The notes below the pieces were generated by a model that made no database searches, had not been told where the DNA came from, and saw nothing but the letters and a program-made list of their open reading frames with translations. From NCBI GenBank assembly GCA_002353205.1, contig DEJE01000020.1, positions 1-64,000 of the forward strand: a stretch of 64,000 bases of DNA. The letters are read 5' to 3'. The DNA comes from Prevotella sp. UBA2756 (GTDB lineage: Bacteria; Bacteroidota; Bacteroidia; Bacteroidales; Bacteroidaceae). Of the stretch, positions 39,392 through 48,132 are shown in pieces. Each line of letters starts with the position of its first letter. Position 1 is the first letter of the stretch. The position numbers were made by a program, and so were the translations under genes.

Positions 39392-41332
39392 TCAGAACTC
39401 CACGATGAGCGTCTGGCGCGGACGGAGGTTGAGGTCGTGGTCCAGCCGGACGGTGCGCCCCGTGATGACATCGGTGCCCTTGGCGTTCGGGCCGATCACT
39501 TCGGCGTAGCGGTCCACCGTCATGACGGCCTTCTGGCTCGTGCCGTTGAGGATGGTGAGCACGGTGCGGCCCTCATGGCGGCGCGCGATGACGTAGACGC
39601 CGTTGTAGGGGATGAACTGCGTCATGGTGCCCTTCGCGATGACGGCGTTGTTCTGCCGCCAGTGGAGCAGCCGGCTGAGCCATGCGAACATCTGGTTCTC
39701 GGCCTGCGTGCGCCCTTCGGCGGTGAAAGCCGAGCGCTTGTCGCCGGGGAATCCGCCGGGGAAGTCCTTGCGCACGTTGCCGTCGGTCACCTCCTTCGTG
39801 CCGTTCATCAGTATCTCCGTGCCGTAGTAGAGCTGCGGAATGCGGCGCACGGTGAGCAGCAGCGCGAGTGCCTGCTTCAGTGCCAGCGTGTCGCGACCGT
39901 TGGCGAGGAAGCGGTCGGTGTCGTGGTTCTCGATGAATGCCATCACGCTCGACGGGTTGGGGTAGAGATAGTCGTAGACGAAGGAGTTGTAGATGCGGTT
40001 CAGTCCGTTCCACCACGCGTCGGTCTCCTCATGCTTCGCTTGATTCAGCTTGTCGAAGAAGGAGAAGTCCATCACGGTCTTCAGGTATGTCCTGTTCTCT
40101 TTCGCTGCGAATCCGTCCTGCCAGGCAGCGGTGTAGGCAGGCTCGGTCACCCACGTCTCGCCCACGGTGTTGAAGTTGGGGTATTCGTTGTCGATCTCCT
40201 TCATCCACTGCGCCATCGCGTCTTCGTAGGCATAGGGGTAGGTGTCCATGCGTATGCCGTCGATGCCCACGGTCTCTATCCACCAGATGGAGTTCTGAAT
40301 GAGGTAGCGCATCAGGTGCGGGTTGTGCTGGTTCAGGTCGGGCATGGAGGGCACGAACCATCCCTCGGTGGTCTCTTTCATGTCCACCTTCGATGCGTAG
40401 GGATCCACCACGGGCGTGAGCTTGTAGGAAGTCTGCAGATATTGGCTCTTCGCGGGCTCCGAACCGTCGCTGTTGGCGGTGAATCCGGTCATCGGGTCGC
40501 GTCCGCTCTGCTCCTCGTTGAGCCATTCGGGGGTGTTGAGCCAGTCTTTCATGGGCATGTCCTTCGTCCAGGGATGCTCGAATCCGCTGTGGTTGAAGAT
40601 CATGTCCATCACCACCTTGAGCCCTTTCTGGTGGGCTTCGTCGCACAGTCGGCGGTAGTCGTCGTTGGTTCCGAAGCGCGGGTCCACGCGGTAGTAGTCG
40701 GTGGTGGCGTAACCGTGGTAGGTGGAGTAGCCGTTGGACGTGTCGGGCGAGTTGTTTTCAAGCACGGGCGTGAGCCAGAGAGCCGTCACGCCGAGCTCTT
40801 TGAAGTAGTCGAGGTGCTGGCGTATGCCCTCGAGGTCGCCGCCGTGGCGCAGCGATGGCTTCGAACGGTCCTCCACATACGGCCGCAGGCCTTTGATCTG
40901 TGCCTGATGGTTCGCTCCCTGCGCGAAACGGTCGGGCATGAGCATGTAGAGCACGTCGGCACAGGTGAAGCCCATGCGCTCCTCGCCGCGCTTCTCGCGC
41001 GCCTTGAGCTGGTATTTCACGGCTTTCTTCTGCTTGCCGATGCTGAAGTTGAGGGTCATTTCGCCCGGCTGAGCTCCTTTCAGGTCCATGTATACGAGCA
41101 GGTAGTTGGGCGAGTCGGGGCGCACCAGGCTGTCGATGGCGACGCCGGGGTAGGCCGTGGTGACGTTGGCCTCGCGTATGCCGGTGCCATAGACCATGAG
41201 TTGCAACTTCGGGTTCTTCATCCCCACGAACCAGTCGGTGGGGTCGATGCGCGACACATTCACTCTGTTGGCGGCCACCATCGAGCAGGCGGCGGCTCCA
41301 CACAGGGCTACGGAGAGCAGGATTTTCTTCAT
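39392..41332 (-). CDS. susA: Periplasmic neopullulanase/cyclomaltodextrinase-type GH13 enzyme (SusA-like)
   Basis: A 646-residue enzyme that cleaves maltodextrins and cyclodextrins to smaller sugars. Signal peptide MKKILLSVALCGAAACSMVAA; an N-terminal cyclomaltodextrinase-type domain (PKLQLMVYGTGIREANVT); and a GH13 barrel with VVMDMIFNHSGFEHPW, the nucleophile in GIDGIRMDTYPYAY, the acid in TVGETWVTEPAYTA and the transition-state aspartate in FIENHDTDRFLAN. A beta-sandwich domain closes the protein. Length and features match SusA of Bacteroides. The promoter (-7 box 41362-41369) has a LacI-type palindrome 62.5 nt upstream of it. It is monocistronic with a strong terminator. Confidence 0.9.
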   Translation of the reverse strand: MKKILLSVALCGAAACSMVAANRVNVSRIDPTDWFVGMKNPKLQLMVYGTGIREANVTTAYPGVAIDSLVRPDSPNYLLVYMDLKGAQPGEMTLNFSIGKQKKAVKYQLKAREKRGEERMGFTCADVLYMLMPDRFAQGANHQAQIKGLRPYVEDRSKPSLRHGGDLEGIRQHLDYFKELGVTALWLTPVLENNSPDTSNGYSTYHGYATTDYYRVDPRFGTNDDYRRLCDEAHQKGLKVVMDMIFNHSGFEHPWTKDMPMKDWLNTPEWLNEEQSGRDPMTGFTANSDGSEPAKSQYLQTSYKLTPVVDPYASKVDMKETTEGWFVPSMPDLNQHNPHLMRYLIQNSIWWIETVGIDGIRMDTYPYAYEDAMAQWMKEIDNEYPNFNTVGETWVTEPAYTAAWQDGFAAKENRTYLKTVMDFSFFDKLNQAKHEETDAWWNGLNRIYNSFVYDYLYPNPSSVMAFIENHDTDRFLANGRDTLALKQALALLLTVRRIPQLYYGTEILMNGTKEVTDGNVRKDFPGGFPGDKRSAFTAEGRTQAENQMFAWLSRLLHWRQNNAVIAKGTMTQFIPYNGVYVIARRHEGRTVLTILNGTSQKAVMTVDRYAEVIGPNAKGTDVITGRTVRLDHDLNLRPRQTLIVEF

Positions 41333-41361
41333 AAGGTAGTGAGTTTTAACGGTTTCTTGGG

Positions 41362-41369
41362 CAAAGATA
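41362..41369 (-). promoter_or_regulatory. -7 box of susA
   Basis: TATCTTTG on the minus strand. The -33 position lacks TTTG, in line with a need for an activator. Confidence 0.65.
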
Positions 41370-41423
41370 CGTATTTCCGTGCAAAGGGAATGCCGCCTGC
41401 GGTCCCTTTTTCGTGTTCAATCT

Positions 41424-41440
41424 GTTCAAACGATTGCATG
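41424..41440 (-). promoter_or_regulatory. LacI-type operator upstream of susA
   Basis: On the minus strand CATGCAATCGTTTGAAC matches GATGCAAACGTTTGCGC, the susC/malQ site, at 13 of 17 positions. The core centre is 62.5 nt upstream of the susA -7 box, the same as at malQ, susB and susC. Confidence 0.65.
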
Positions 41441-41526
41441 GCGCTGCGTGCTGCGTATGCAAGCCTTTTTGCCGCCAAAACTGTTAAATTTCGTCACACG
41501 TTGGGCGTAATACGGAATTTTTGTCA

Positions 41527-41534
41527 TACCTTTG
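41527..41534 (+). promoter_or_regulatory. -7 box of the PCMD protein gene
   Basis: TACCTTTG fits the consensus; no -33 at normal spacing. A weak operator-like sequence (41456-41472, 12 of 17 matches to the susC site) lies at the same 62.5-nt distance, suggestive only. Confidence 0.5.
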
Positions 41535-41617
41535 CACCTTAAAACCGAAACGCGGAATTTAGTTTCGTGCAATGATTGCATCAGAAAACATATTATAATT
41601 AAGAAAAATATCTATTT

Positions 41618-43129
41618 ATGAAAAGACTTTTTACATTTTTGACGATTGCCATCGCCGCCCTCACGGTGCAGGCAACCGATTACACCGACAAGCTGTTGGT
41701 TGTAGTGAACGGTAAAAGTTCTGTGCAGGATGCTACGATTTCCGTTACGAAGAATGGAAATCTTTATGATTTGAACCTGAAGAACTTTATGTTGGTGAGC
41801 GGCACAGTGAAGATGCCTGTCGGCAATGTTGAGCTGAAAGGCATTGCACCTGACAAACTCGGCAATAAGATATTCTTGTCGGCCAAGCAAAATATCACGG
41901 TCACTGAAGGGGATGCTGCAATCAGCTCAACATGGATGGGACCTTCTCTCGGTGAACTGCCCGTTGATTTGACCGCTGTTATCGAAGACGGCAAGTTGCG
42001 TGCCATCATTGATCTTAAAGTGACATTGCTGAATCAGGTCGTCAACGTTAGCTTCGGCGAGAGTCAGGTGACCGGCTATCATATACCCAACAGTGGGTTT
42101 GAGGAGTGGCATGCTTCCGATGAGAATAATGTGGAACCCAATTCTTGGCATTCTTTTGAGTCGGGAACAGGTGACTACATAGAGACAGTAATAGGCCTCG
42201 GAACTCATATTGAAATGTCGGAAAACGGTATCAATGATTCGTACTGTGCGCGTATCTTCTCCACTTCAATCTTCGGTATCGTTGCCAACGGTACGATGAC
42301 CACCGGAAGAATGAATGCCGGAAGCATGTTAGCAAGTGATAAGGCCAACCATGCCTACCTCGACATGAGCAAGACCGATCTCGATGGCAACGGCGATCCG
42401 TTCTATGTAACGCTGACACACCGCCCTGACTCGCTCGTGTTGTGGGTGAACTTTAAGCAGGGAAAGGCCAATCATGATCATCCCTATGCAACTGTGAGCG
42501 CAATCATCACCGATGGTGATTACTATCAGGACCCCGAAGACACGGATTATAAGAACTATCTGGCCAAGGCTAAGAACAACACCATCAAGGTGACCAACGG
42601 CCAGTGGCAGCGCATTTCCATCCCGTTCACCTACTATCGCAACAACGTGGAGCCCAAGGCTATCCTCGTTACCATCTCGACAAACGCCGATGCAGGTCAG
42701 GGAAGCAAAGGCGATGAGGTGCTGGTGGACGACCTTACGTTGGTCTACAGCAGCAAACTGAGCTCGCTCAACGTGTCTGGCTTCAGTCCCGACAAGTTTG
42801 AATACGACGCTGAGGGCAGCGCCAGCTTCGACAACCTTGTGCCCAATGCGCAGAGCCGCGAGGCTTATGTCATCAAGACTCTTGAGCAAAGAGCCGACGG
42901 ACAGTATGTCGTTATCAAGGTCTACAGCGCCGACCTGCGCTCAAACAGCACCTATACGGTGAAGATCAGCAGCAACGGCAGCACGTCGATCATCTCGGTT
43001 CCAACAACGACCGACGCTTCCGCCGACACCTATTATAATATAGACGGCACGCAGACCGACGGCACGCAGAAAGGCCGCGTGGTCATCGTCAGAAAGGCCG
43101 ACGGCAGCGTGAAGAAAGTAATCCGCTGA
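41618..43129 (+). CDS. PCMD-domain secreted protein with calycin-like N-terminal domain
   Basis: A 503-residue protein with a signal peptide (MKRLFTFLTIAIAALTVQA). Residues about 20-150 look like the calycin-like beta-barrel found in Bacteroidota (YTDKLLVVVNGKSSVQDATI). Residues about 155-390 match the PCMD (putative carbohydrate metabolism) domain: IPNSGFEEWHASDENNVEPN, DSLVLWVNFKQGKANHDHPY, ITVTNGQWQRISIPF-like and DEVLVDDLTLVYS. A C-terminal Ig-like segment and the ending YYNIDGTQTDGTQKGRVVIV resemble a secretion-sorting tail. A glycan-binding surface role is plausible given its neighbours. It is transcribed opposite susA from a 280-nt spacer. Confidence 0.8.
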   Translation: MKRLFTFLTIAIAALTVQATDYTDKLLVVVNGKSSVQDATISVTKNGNLYDLNLKNFMLVSGTVKMPVGNVELKGIAPDKLGNKIFLSAKQNITVTEGDAAISSTWMGPSLGELPVDLTAVIEDGKLRAIIDLKVTLLNQVVNVSFGESQVTGYHIPNSGFEEWHASDENNVEPNSWHSFESGTGDYIETVIGLGTHIEMSENGINDSYCARIFSTSIFGIVANGTMTTGRMNAGSMLASDKANHAYLDMSKTDLDGNGDPFYVTLTHRPDSLVLWVNFKQGKANHDHPYATVSAIITDGDYYQDPEDTDYKNYLAKAKNNTIKVTNGQWQRISIPFTYYRNNVEPKAILVTISTNADAGQGSKGDEVLVDDLTLVYSSKLSSLNVSGFSPDKFEYDAEGSASFDNLVPNAQSREAYVIKTLEQRADGQYVVIKVYSADLRSNSTYTVKISSNGSTSIISVPTTTDASADTYYNIDGTQTDGTQKGRVVIVRKADGSVKKVIR

Positions 43130-43150
43130 TCAGTCGCATAGAAACGAAAA

Positions 43151-43188
43151 AGCCGCAACCGGAATCGCCCTGGTTGCGGTTTTTTTTG
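43151..43188. terminator. Bidirectional terminator between the PCMD and pulA genes
   Basis: AGCCGCAACC pairs with GGTTGCGGTT around a short loop (core 43153-43160 with 43172-43179). Eight Ts follow on the plus strand, and the minus strand also has a T run. Confidence 0.9.
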
Positions 43189-43237
43189 CGTCATAAGGTC
43201 AGCCAAGATGGCTGGTTCTGTGTTCGACGGCACTCGT

Positions 43238-45247
43238 TCAGTCGTGCAGGATTAATGCTGACTGGCCCTCTACCGACACCTCGCTGGCGGTGATTAGGCT
43301 GATGCCGGCCTCATGAATGCGGCCTTGGGCGCAGATGCTCTCATAGATGCCCTGAGGTATCTTGACGGTCTGGGGCTCCTTGTTGCCGTTGAGTATGACG
43401 ATGATGTTGTTCCACTGGTCGCCACCGGCATGTTCTTTCAGCCGGAAGGCCACGGTGCAGGCCGGCGATGGCAGGAATTCCAGGTGACGGCGCACCTCCT
43501 CGGCGCTGCCCAGACGGAAAGCGGGATGGTTTTTGCGCAGCTGGATGAGGTCTTTGTAATACCTGAACACCTGCGGATACTGCTGCAGACGGCTCCAGTC
43601 GAGGTGGTTGACGGAGTCGGGCGACTCAAACGAGTTGTGAACACCCTTCTTGTCGCGCAGCATCTCTTCGCCCGAGAGCATGAAAGGCACGCCCTGCGAG
43701 GTGAAGACGGCTGTCTGTGCGAGCAGGTCGAGGCGGATGAGCTCTTCCTTCTGGCGGTCGCTGAGGGTCGACAGACGGCCATCCTTACCCTTGAGCGAGG
43801 GGACGGAAGCGAGCAGACGGTCCACCAGGCACATGTCGTCGTGGCACGATACGTAAGACATCATCTGCACCGGCTCTGCGGCCCACGCCTCCTTGGAGTA
43901 GTTGACCTTCGACATGTCGACCTGCGGATGGCTGATGGCTCCGGCGATACCGAACTTCAGACTCTCCTCTTCGCCCGGGATGCCGGCGAGGAAAGCCCCT
44001 TTCGTGTCGTCGGAGAACGGGCCGCGCAGGGCATCGCGAATCTCATCGCTGAAGGCAGCGATGCGCGGCATCTGCCGGATGTTCGCTTTCACGCCGAGCT
44101 TTTCCTGCGGATAGGCACACTGTCCGGCGCTCCATCCCTCGCCATATATAAATATGGTGGGGTCGATCTGGTCCACGGCGCGGCGAATTTCGTTCATCGT
44201 CTCGATGTCGTGACAGCCCATCAGGTCGAAGCGGAAGCCGTCGATGTGGTACTCGTTGATCCAGTATTTCACCGATTCAATCATGAACCGCCGCATCATG
44301 GGTTGCTCCGATGCTGTCTCGTTGCCACAGCCTGAGCCATTGCTGTAAGAGCCGTCGGCGTTCTTCCGGTAAAAATAATCAGGATAAGTTTTCTGAAAGT
44401 TCGAATGCTCGATGTCGTAGGTATGGTTGTAGACCACGTCGAGGATGACCCTGATGCCTGCTTTGTGCAAAGCCTGGACCATCTGCTTGAACTCGCGGAT
44501 GCGGCACGCGGGGTCGTAGGGATTGGTGCTGTAGGAACCTTCGGGCACGTTGTAGTTGACCGGATCGTAGCCCCAGTTATACTGCGGTGAGAAGTTGGGA
44601 CGTGCGGGAATGACCCCTTCGGGCAGCTGCTTGTAGGCGTTTTCGAGATAGAGATCCTCGTCGATGCGCAGTTCGTCGACCGATCCGAAGTCGTAGCTGG
44701 GCAGAATATGTACGGCGTTCACGCCCAATGCCTTCAGGTGACGGACGGCCCAGGGCTCCGAGAGCGCGAGGAACTTTCCGGGGTGGGCGGCATCTTTGCG
44801 CGCAATGGAGAAGTCGCGGTGGTGCATTTCGTAGACAACGAGGTCGGCGGGCGACTTCACCTCGGGCCGCCGGTCGCTGCTCCAACCTTTGGGATCGGTG
44901 GCAGCCATGTCGATGATGGCACCGCGCTGTCCGTTCACACCGACGGCCTTGGCGAAGACGCCGGGGCATTCGCCGCGTCCGGTGTCGAAGGTGTAGAAGC
45001 GTCCGAGCAGGTTGCCGTCGATGACGGCCGTCCACAGCGTTCCCGCGCGCTTCATCTTCAAGGTCCTCACGGCCTTGCCCCCGATGCCGTTGTCGTAGAT
45101 GCGCACCTTCACTTGCTTCGCCGTCGGCGGTGCAAACAGTCGGAACGTGGTCTGCTCGGGCGTGTAGCTCACTTCGTCGAAGGAGAAATCCTGTGCGCGG
45201 GTCGTCGTTGTCATGATCACGAGGAGTGAGAACAGTAGTTTCTTCAT
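43238..45247 (-). CDS. pulA: Type I pullulanase
   Basis: A 669-residue debranching enzyme that hydrolyses alpha-1,6 links in pullulan and branched dextrins. Signal peptide MKKLLFSLLVIMTTTTRAQ predicts the periplasm. The type I pullulanase signature QYNWGYDPVNYNVPEGSY is present, along with a CBM48-like N-terminal domain (TTFRLFAPPTAKQVKVRIYD). GH13 residues: DVVYNHTYD, nucleophile in GFRFDLMGCHD, acid in FIYGEGWSAGQC, and the third acid in YVSCHDDMCLVDR. It follows susB by 28 nt in the same operon. It would be co-induced with susB from the LacI-type site at 47728-47744. Confidence 0.95.
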   Translation of the reverse strand: MKKLLFSLLVIMTTTTRAQDFSFDEVSYTPEQTTFRLFAPPTAKQVKVRIYDNGIGGKAVRTLKMKRAGTLWTAVIDGNLLGRFYTFDTGRGECPGVFAKAVGVNGQRGAIIDMAATDPKGWSSDRRPEVKSPADLVVYEMHHRDFSIARKDAAHPGKFLALSEPWAVRHLKALGVNAVHILPSYDFGSVDELRIDEDLYLENAYKQLPEGVIPARPNFSPQYNWGYDPVNYNVPEGSYSTNPYDPACRIREFKQMVQALHKAGIRVILDVVYNHTYDIEHSNFQKTYPDYFYRKNADGSYSNGSGCGNETASEQPMMRRFMIESVKYWINEYHIDGFRFDLMGCHDIETMNEIRRAVDQIDPTIFIYGEGWSAGQCAYPQEKLGVKANIRQMPRIAAFSDEIRDALRGPFSDDTKGAFLAGIPGEEESLKFGIAGAISHPQVDMSKVNYSKEAWAAEPVQMMSYVSCHDDMCLVDRLLASVPSLKGKDGRLSTLSDRQKEELIRLDLLAQTAVFTSQGVPFMLSGEEMLRDKKGVHNSFESPDSVNHLDWSRLQQYPQVFRYYKDLIQLRKNHPAFRLGSAEEVRRHLEFLPSPACTVAFRLKEHAGGDQWNNIIVILNGNKEPQTVKIPQGIYESICAQGRIHEAGISLITASEVSVEGQSALILHD

Positions 45248-45275
45248 ACGTTATGAAAGATTGGTTGACGATGAT

Positions 45276-47549
45276 TTACTTGGCCATGAGCGAGATGGCG
45301 AAGCCGCCACCGGGTGCCTCCTTGATCTTCAGCGTTTGTCCGGCCTTCACGGTGCGCTTGGTGATGGTGTAGGCCTGCGGGTTCTTTTCGTAGTGGGCAT
45401 CGGGGGCGTCGGCGTAGATGGTGCACTCGTATTTACGGCCTTTGTCGAGGAAGTCGAGCTTCACGACGGCCGTGTGGCCGTTTTCATCGCACTTGCCGCC
45501 GACGAACCAGTTGTCGGTGCCCTTGGCCTTGCGCGCCACGGTGATGTAGTCGGCCGGTTCGGCCTCCAGATAGCGCGAGTCGTCCCAGTCGCAGGCCACG
45601 TCGCGGATGAACTGGAAGGCATCCATGAAGCGCTCGTAGTGCTCGGGCAGGTCAGCCGCCATCTGCAGCGGCGAGTACATGGTGAGGTAGAGAGCGAGCG
45701 AACCGGCCAGCGTGATGCGTGCCCACGACGTGTTGTCGCTCCACTCCGAAAGTTTCGTCACGAAGATACCGGGCGTATAGTCCATCGGACCGCCCTGCAG
45801 ACGCGTGAAGGGCAGTATGCAGGTGTGGTCGGGACGCGAGCCTCCGAAGGCCTCATACTCCGTTCCGCGCGCCGACTCGTTGCCCACCATGTTGGGATAG
45901 GTGCGGCAGATGCCCGTGGGGCGAGTTGCCTCGTGGGCATTCACCATGATGTGATGCTTGGCCGCCTCCTTCACCACGTAGAGATAGTGGTTGTTCATCG
46001 ACTGCGAATAGTGGTGGTCGCCGCGGGGGATGATGTCGCCCACGTAGCCCGTCTTCACGGCATCGTAGCCATAGCGGTTCATCAGCGCGAAGGCATCGTG
46101 CAGGTGGCGCTCGTAGTTCTGCGTGCTCGACGATGTCTCGTGGTGCATCAACAGCTTCACGCCGCGCTGGTGTGCGTATTCGTTGAGGGCTTTCAGGTCG
46201 AAGTCGGGGTAAGGAGTAACGAAGTCGAAGACGTCGCGCTTCCACATGTTGGCCCAGTCTTCCCAGCCCACGTTCCATCCCTCGACGAGCACTTGGTCGA
46301 GACCGTTGTCGGCGGCGAAGTCGATATACCGGCGCACCTTCTCGTTATTGGCGCCATGACGGCCGTTGGCTTTCGCCTTCGTCCAGTCTATCTGGTCGAG
46401 CTTGATGCCTGGGAACTCGTCGGTATAGTTCCATGAACTCTTTCCCACGATCATCTCCCACCACACGCCGCAGTATTTCGTGGGGTGAATCCACGACGTG
46501 TCCTCCAGCTTGCAGGGCTCGTTGAGGTTGAGGATGAGGTTCGACGAAAGCATGTCGCGCGCATCGTCGCTGACCATCACCGTGCGCCAAGGTGTCGTGC
46601 AGGGTGTCTGCATGGCCCCTTTCAGTCCGGTGGCGTCGGGAGTGAGGTGGCTCACGAAGGTGAACGGCGCTGGCAGCGGGTAGGGTGAAGGTTTCGGGTT
46701 GGGGGTATAGGCGTTGCTGTTGCCTTCGAGCTTGGTGGTGAGCGCCTTCGTCTGCGCGTCGACGAGCTCGAGGTGCATCGTGGCATAGTCGAGGCAGGCG
46801 GCTTCGTGGATGTTGATATACAGTCCGTCGTCGCTCTTCATCTGCAGCGAGGTCTGCACGCCGGTGGGCGAGAAGACGGCCACGGAGGAGTTGCCCCAGT
46901 TGACAGCCTCGCCGAAACGGCCTCTGATTTCGGAGAGTCGCGACTGCTGCGTCTCCTGTTCCTGCGTGTCGTAGTCGCCTGGCAGCCACCACGCGGTGTG
47001 GTCTCCGGCCATGGCGAACTCGGTGTGCTCCTCCTTGATGAGGAAATAGTTCAGGTCGCGCTGCTGCGGGAACTCGTAGCGCAGGCCCATGCCGTCGTCG
47101 TAGACGCGGAAGCGGATGATGATGGTGCGCTCCTGCTTGTCGAGTGCCAGTCCCGGCTCATTGCCGCTACCTTTATATACGGGCTTCTCCTTCAGCTGAC
47201 GGAGCGTGACGGCCAGCTCGTTGTAGTGGTTGCGGATGTCGCGCGTCTCGCCCCAGACGGGCTGCCACGTCTCGTCGAACGATGATGTCTGCGTGTCGGC
47301 AATCTGGAAACCGTCCATCAGGTCCGTTTCGTTCAGGCCCATCGAGGCGTGCTTGTCGCGCGCCAGTTCCAGTCCGAGGTGCGAGGGCTTCACCACGGCC
47401 TTGCCCTTGTAGGTCATTTCGTAGGTCGGTCGCCCGCCGTCGGTGAGCGAGAAGGTGAGCGAGATGTTGCCGTTGGGCGACGTGACGGTCTGCGCGGCTG
47501 CCATCATGGGGAGCGCGAGCAGCAAACAAATAAAGATTTTCGTTTTCAT
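45276..47549 (-). CDS. susB: GH97 alpha-glucosidase (SusB-like)
   Basis: A 757-residue periplasmic alpha-glucosidase, with signal peptide MKTKIFICLLLALPMMAAA. The N-terminal super-beta-sandwich (VTSPNGNISLTFSLTDGGRP) and the barrel show GH97 blocks: WWEMIVGKSSWNYTDEFPG, QVLVEGWNVGWEDWANMWKR, LMHHETSSSTQNYE, VNAHEATRPTGICRTYPNMV and GNESARGTEYEAFGG. These carry the Glu residues that act as acid and water activator in the inverting subgroup. The C-terminal beta domain ends GGGFAISLMAK. Residues around 285-300 (NPKPSPYPLPAPFTF) form an unusual Pro-rich insertion. The gene has a -7 box at 47666 and a LacI-type palindrome upstream, and leads the susB-pulA operon. Confidence 0.95.
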   Translation of the reverse strand: MKTKIFICLLLALPMMAAAQTVTSPNGNISLTFSLTDGGRPTYEMTYKGKAVVKPSHLGLELARDKHASMGLNETDLMDGFQIADTQTSSFDETWQPVWGETRDIRNHYNELAVTLRQLKEKPVYKGSGNEPGLALDKQERTIIIRFRVYDDGMGLRYEFPQQRDLNYFLIKEEHTEFAMAGDHTAWWLPGDYDTQEQETQQSRLSEIRGRFGEAVNWGNSSVAVFSPTGVQTSLQMKSDDGLYINIHEAACLDYATMHLELVDAQTKALTTKLEGNSNAYTPNPKPSPYPLPAPFTFVSHLTPDATGLKGAMQTPCTTPWRTVMVSDDARDMLSSNLILNLNEPCKLEDTSWIHPTKYCGVWWEMIVGKSSWNYTDEFPGIKLDQIDWTKAKANGRHGANNEKVRRYIDFAADNGLDQVLVEGWNVGWEDWANMWKRDVFDFVTPYPDFDLKALNEYAHQRGVKLLMHHETSSSTQNYERHLHDAFALMNRYGYDAVKTGYVGDIIPRGDHHYSQSMNNHYLYVVKEAAKHHIMVNAHEATRPTGICRTYPNMVGNESARGTEYEAFGGSRPDHTCILPFTRLQGGPMDYTPGIFVTKLSEWSDNTSWARITLAGSLALYLTMYSPLQMAADLPEHYERFMDAFQFIRDVACDWDDSRYLEAEPADYITVARKAKGTDNWFVGGKCDENGHTAVVKLDFLDKGRKYECTIYADAPDAHYEKNPQAYTITKRTVKAGQTLKIKEAPGGGFAISLMAK

Positions 47550-47665
47550 ATCCTTCTATATCTCATTATTCACAATCGATGAACTTCCTTTGTGGATGTC
47601 GGCTGCACTCAGCATTAGCTCAGGCGAGCTTGGCTCTGCCTTCGTCTGCACGACAATTCTCATTG

Positions 47666-47673
47666 CAAAAATA
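47666..47673 (-). promoter_or_regulatory. -7 box of susB-pulA
   Basis: TATTTTTG on the minus strand. No TTTG at the -33 position. The leader to the ATG is about 110 nt. Confidence 0.55.
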
Positions 47674-47727
47674 TACATATTTTCCTGAAACAGGATGCGC
47701 GGATCATAGATTATTGTCAAAACAGCT

Positions 47728-47744
47728 GAGCAATCGATTGCAAA
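47728..47744 (-). promoter_or_regulatory. LacI-type operator upstream of susB
   Basis: GCAATCGATTGC (47730-47741) is a perfect 12-bp palindrome and matches the malQ/susC site in 12 of 17 positions. Its centre is 62.5 nt upstream of the susB -7 box. Confidence 0.65.
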
Positions 47745-47840
47745 CAGACTGTCAGTATGGATGCCGGTCGTTTCCCAAATGAGGCTTTCTGGGCGGACCG
47801 AAAGGCCGTTTCGGGTTGTCGCAAGGTGCTTCTCTTTCTG

Positions 47841-47928
47841 CAAAACAAATTGTTTTGCGCACCAATATAAATTGTTTTGCGTGGCAATTTCAATTAGATT
47901 GCGCACCAAAACAAATTAAATTGCAGGG
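47841..47928 (+). repeat. 22-bp-period tandem array C (4 units)
   Basis: Units start at 47841, 47863, 47885 and 47907; the first core is CAAAACAAATTGTTTTG. TTGTCGCAAG lies to the left (47816-47825) and GGCCGGAATGGCAG to the right, as in A and B. Confidence 0.85.
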
Positions 47929-48067
47929 AAAGGAGAAGTTTCTGGCTGGGCAAAGAGGCCGGAATGGCAGCAGGAAACGGCCCTGACGGCATGGGAAAGA
48001 CGATGGGCATGGCTCCCCGAAGAGAGCTGTCGGCTGCATAAAGAAAGTTAAAAGAAAGGCAAATCGC

Positions 48068-48098
48068 TTGCTTTATAATAAGATTATAATTATCTTTG
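48068..48098 (+). promoter_or_regulatory. Promoter of the ATPase gene
   Basis: TTG (48068-48070) and TATCTTTG (48091-48098) are separated by 20 nt. No LacI-type site is found at the corresponding distance, so this unit looks independent of the starch regulon. Confidence 0.7.
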
Positions 48099-48132
48099 CA
48101 TAAAATTTCAACCCTTTAAGTATCAACGCGAT

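Larger units (their letters stand above)
47550..48132. other. Divergent intergenic region with susB promoter, operator and 22-bp array
   Basis: No gene seen. It contains the susB -7 box and operator, a repeat element with array C (47841-47928) and flanks (about 47795-47980), and the promoter of the ATPase gene. Confidence 0.6.
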
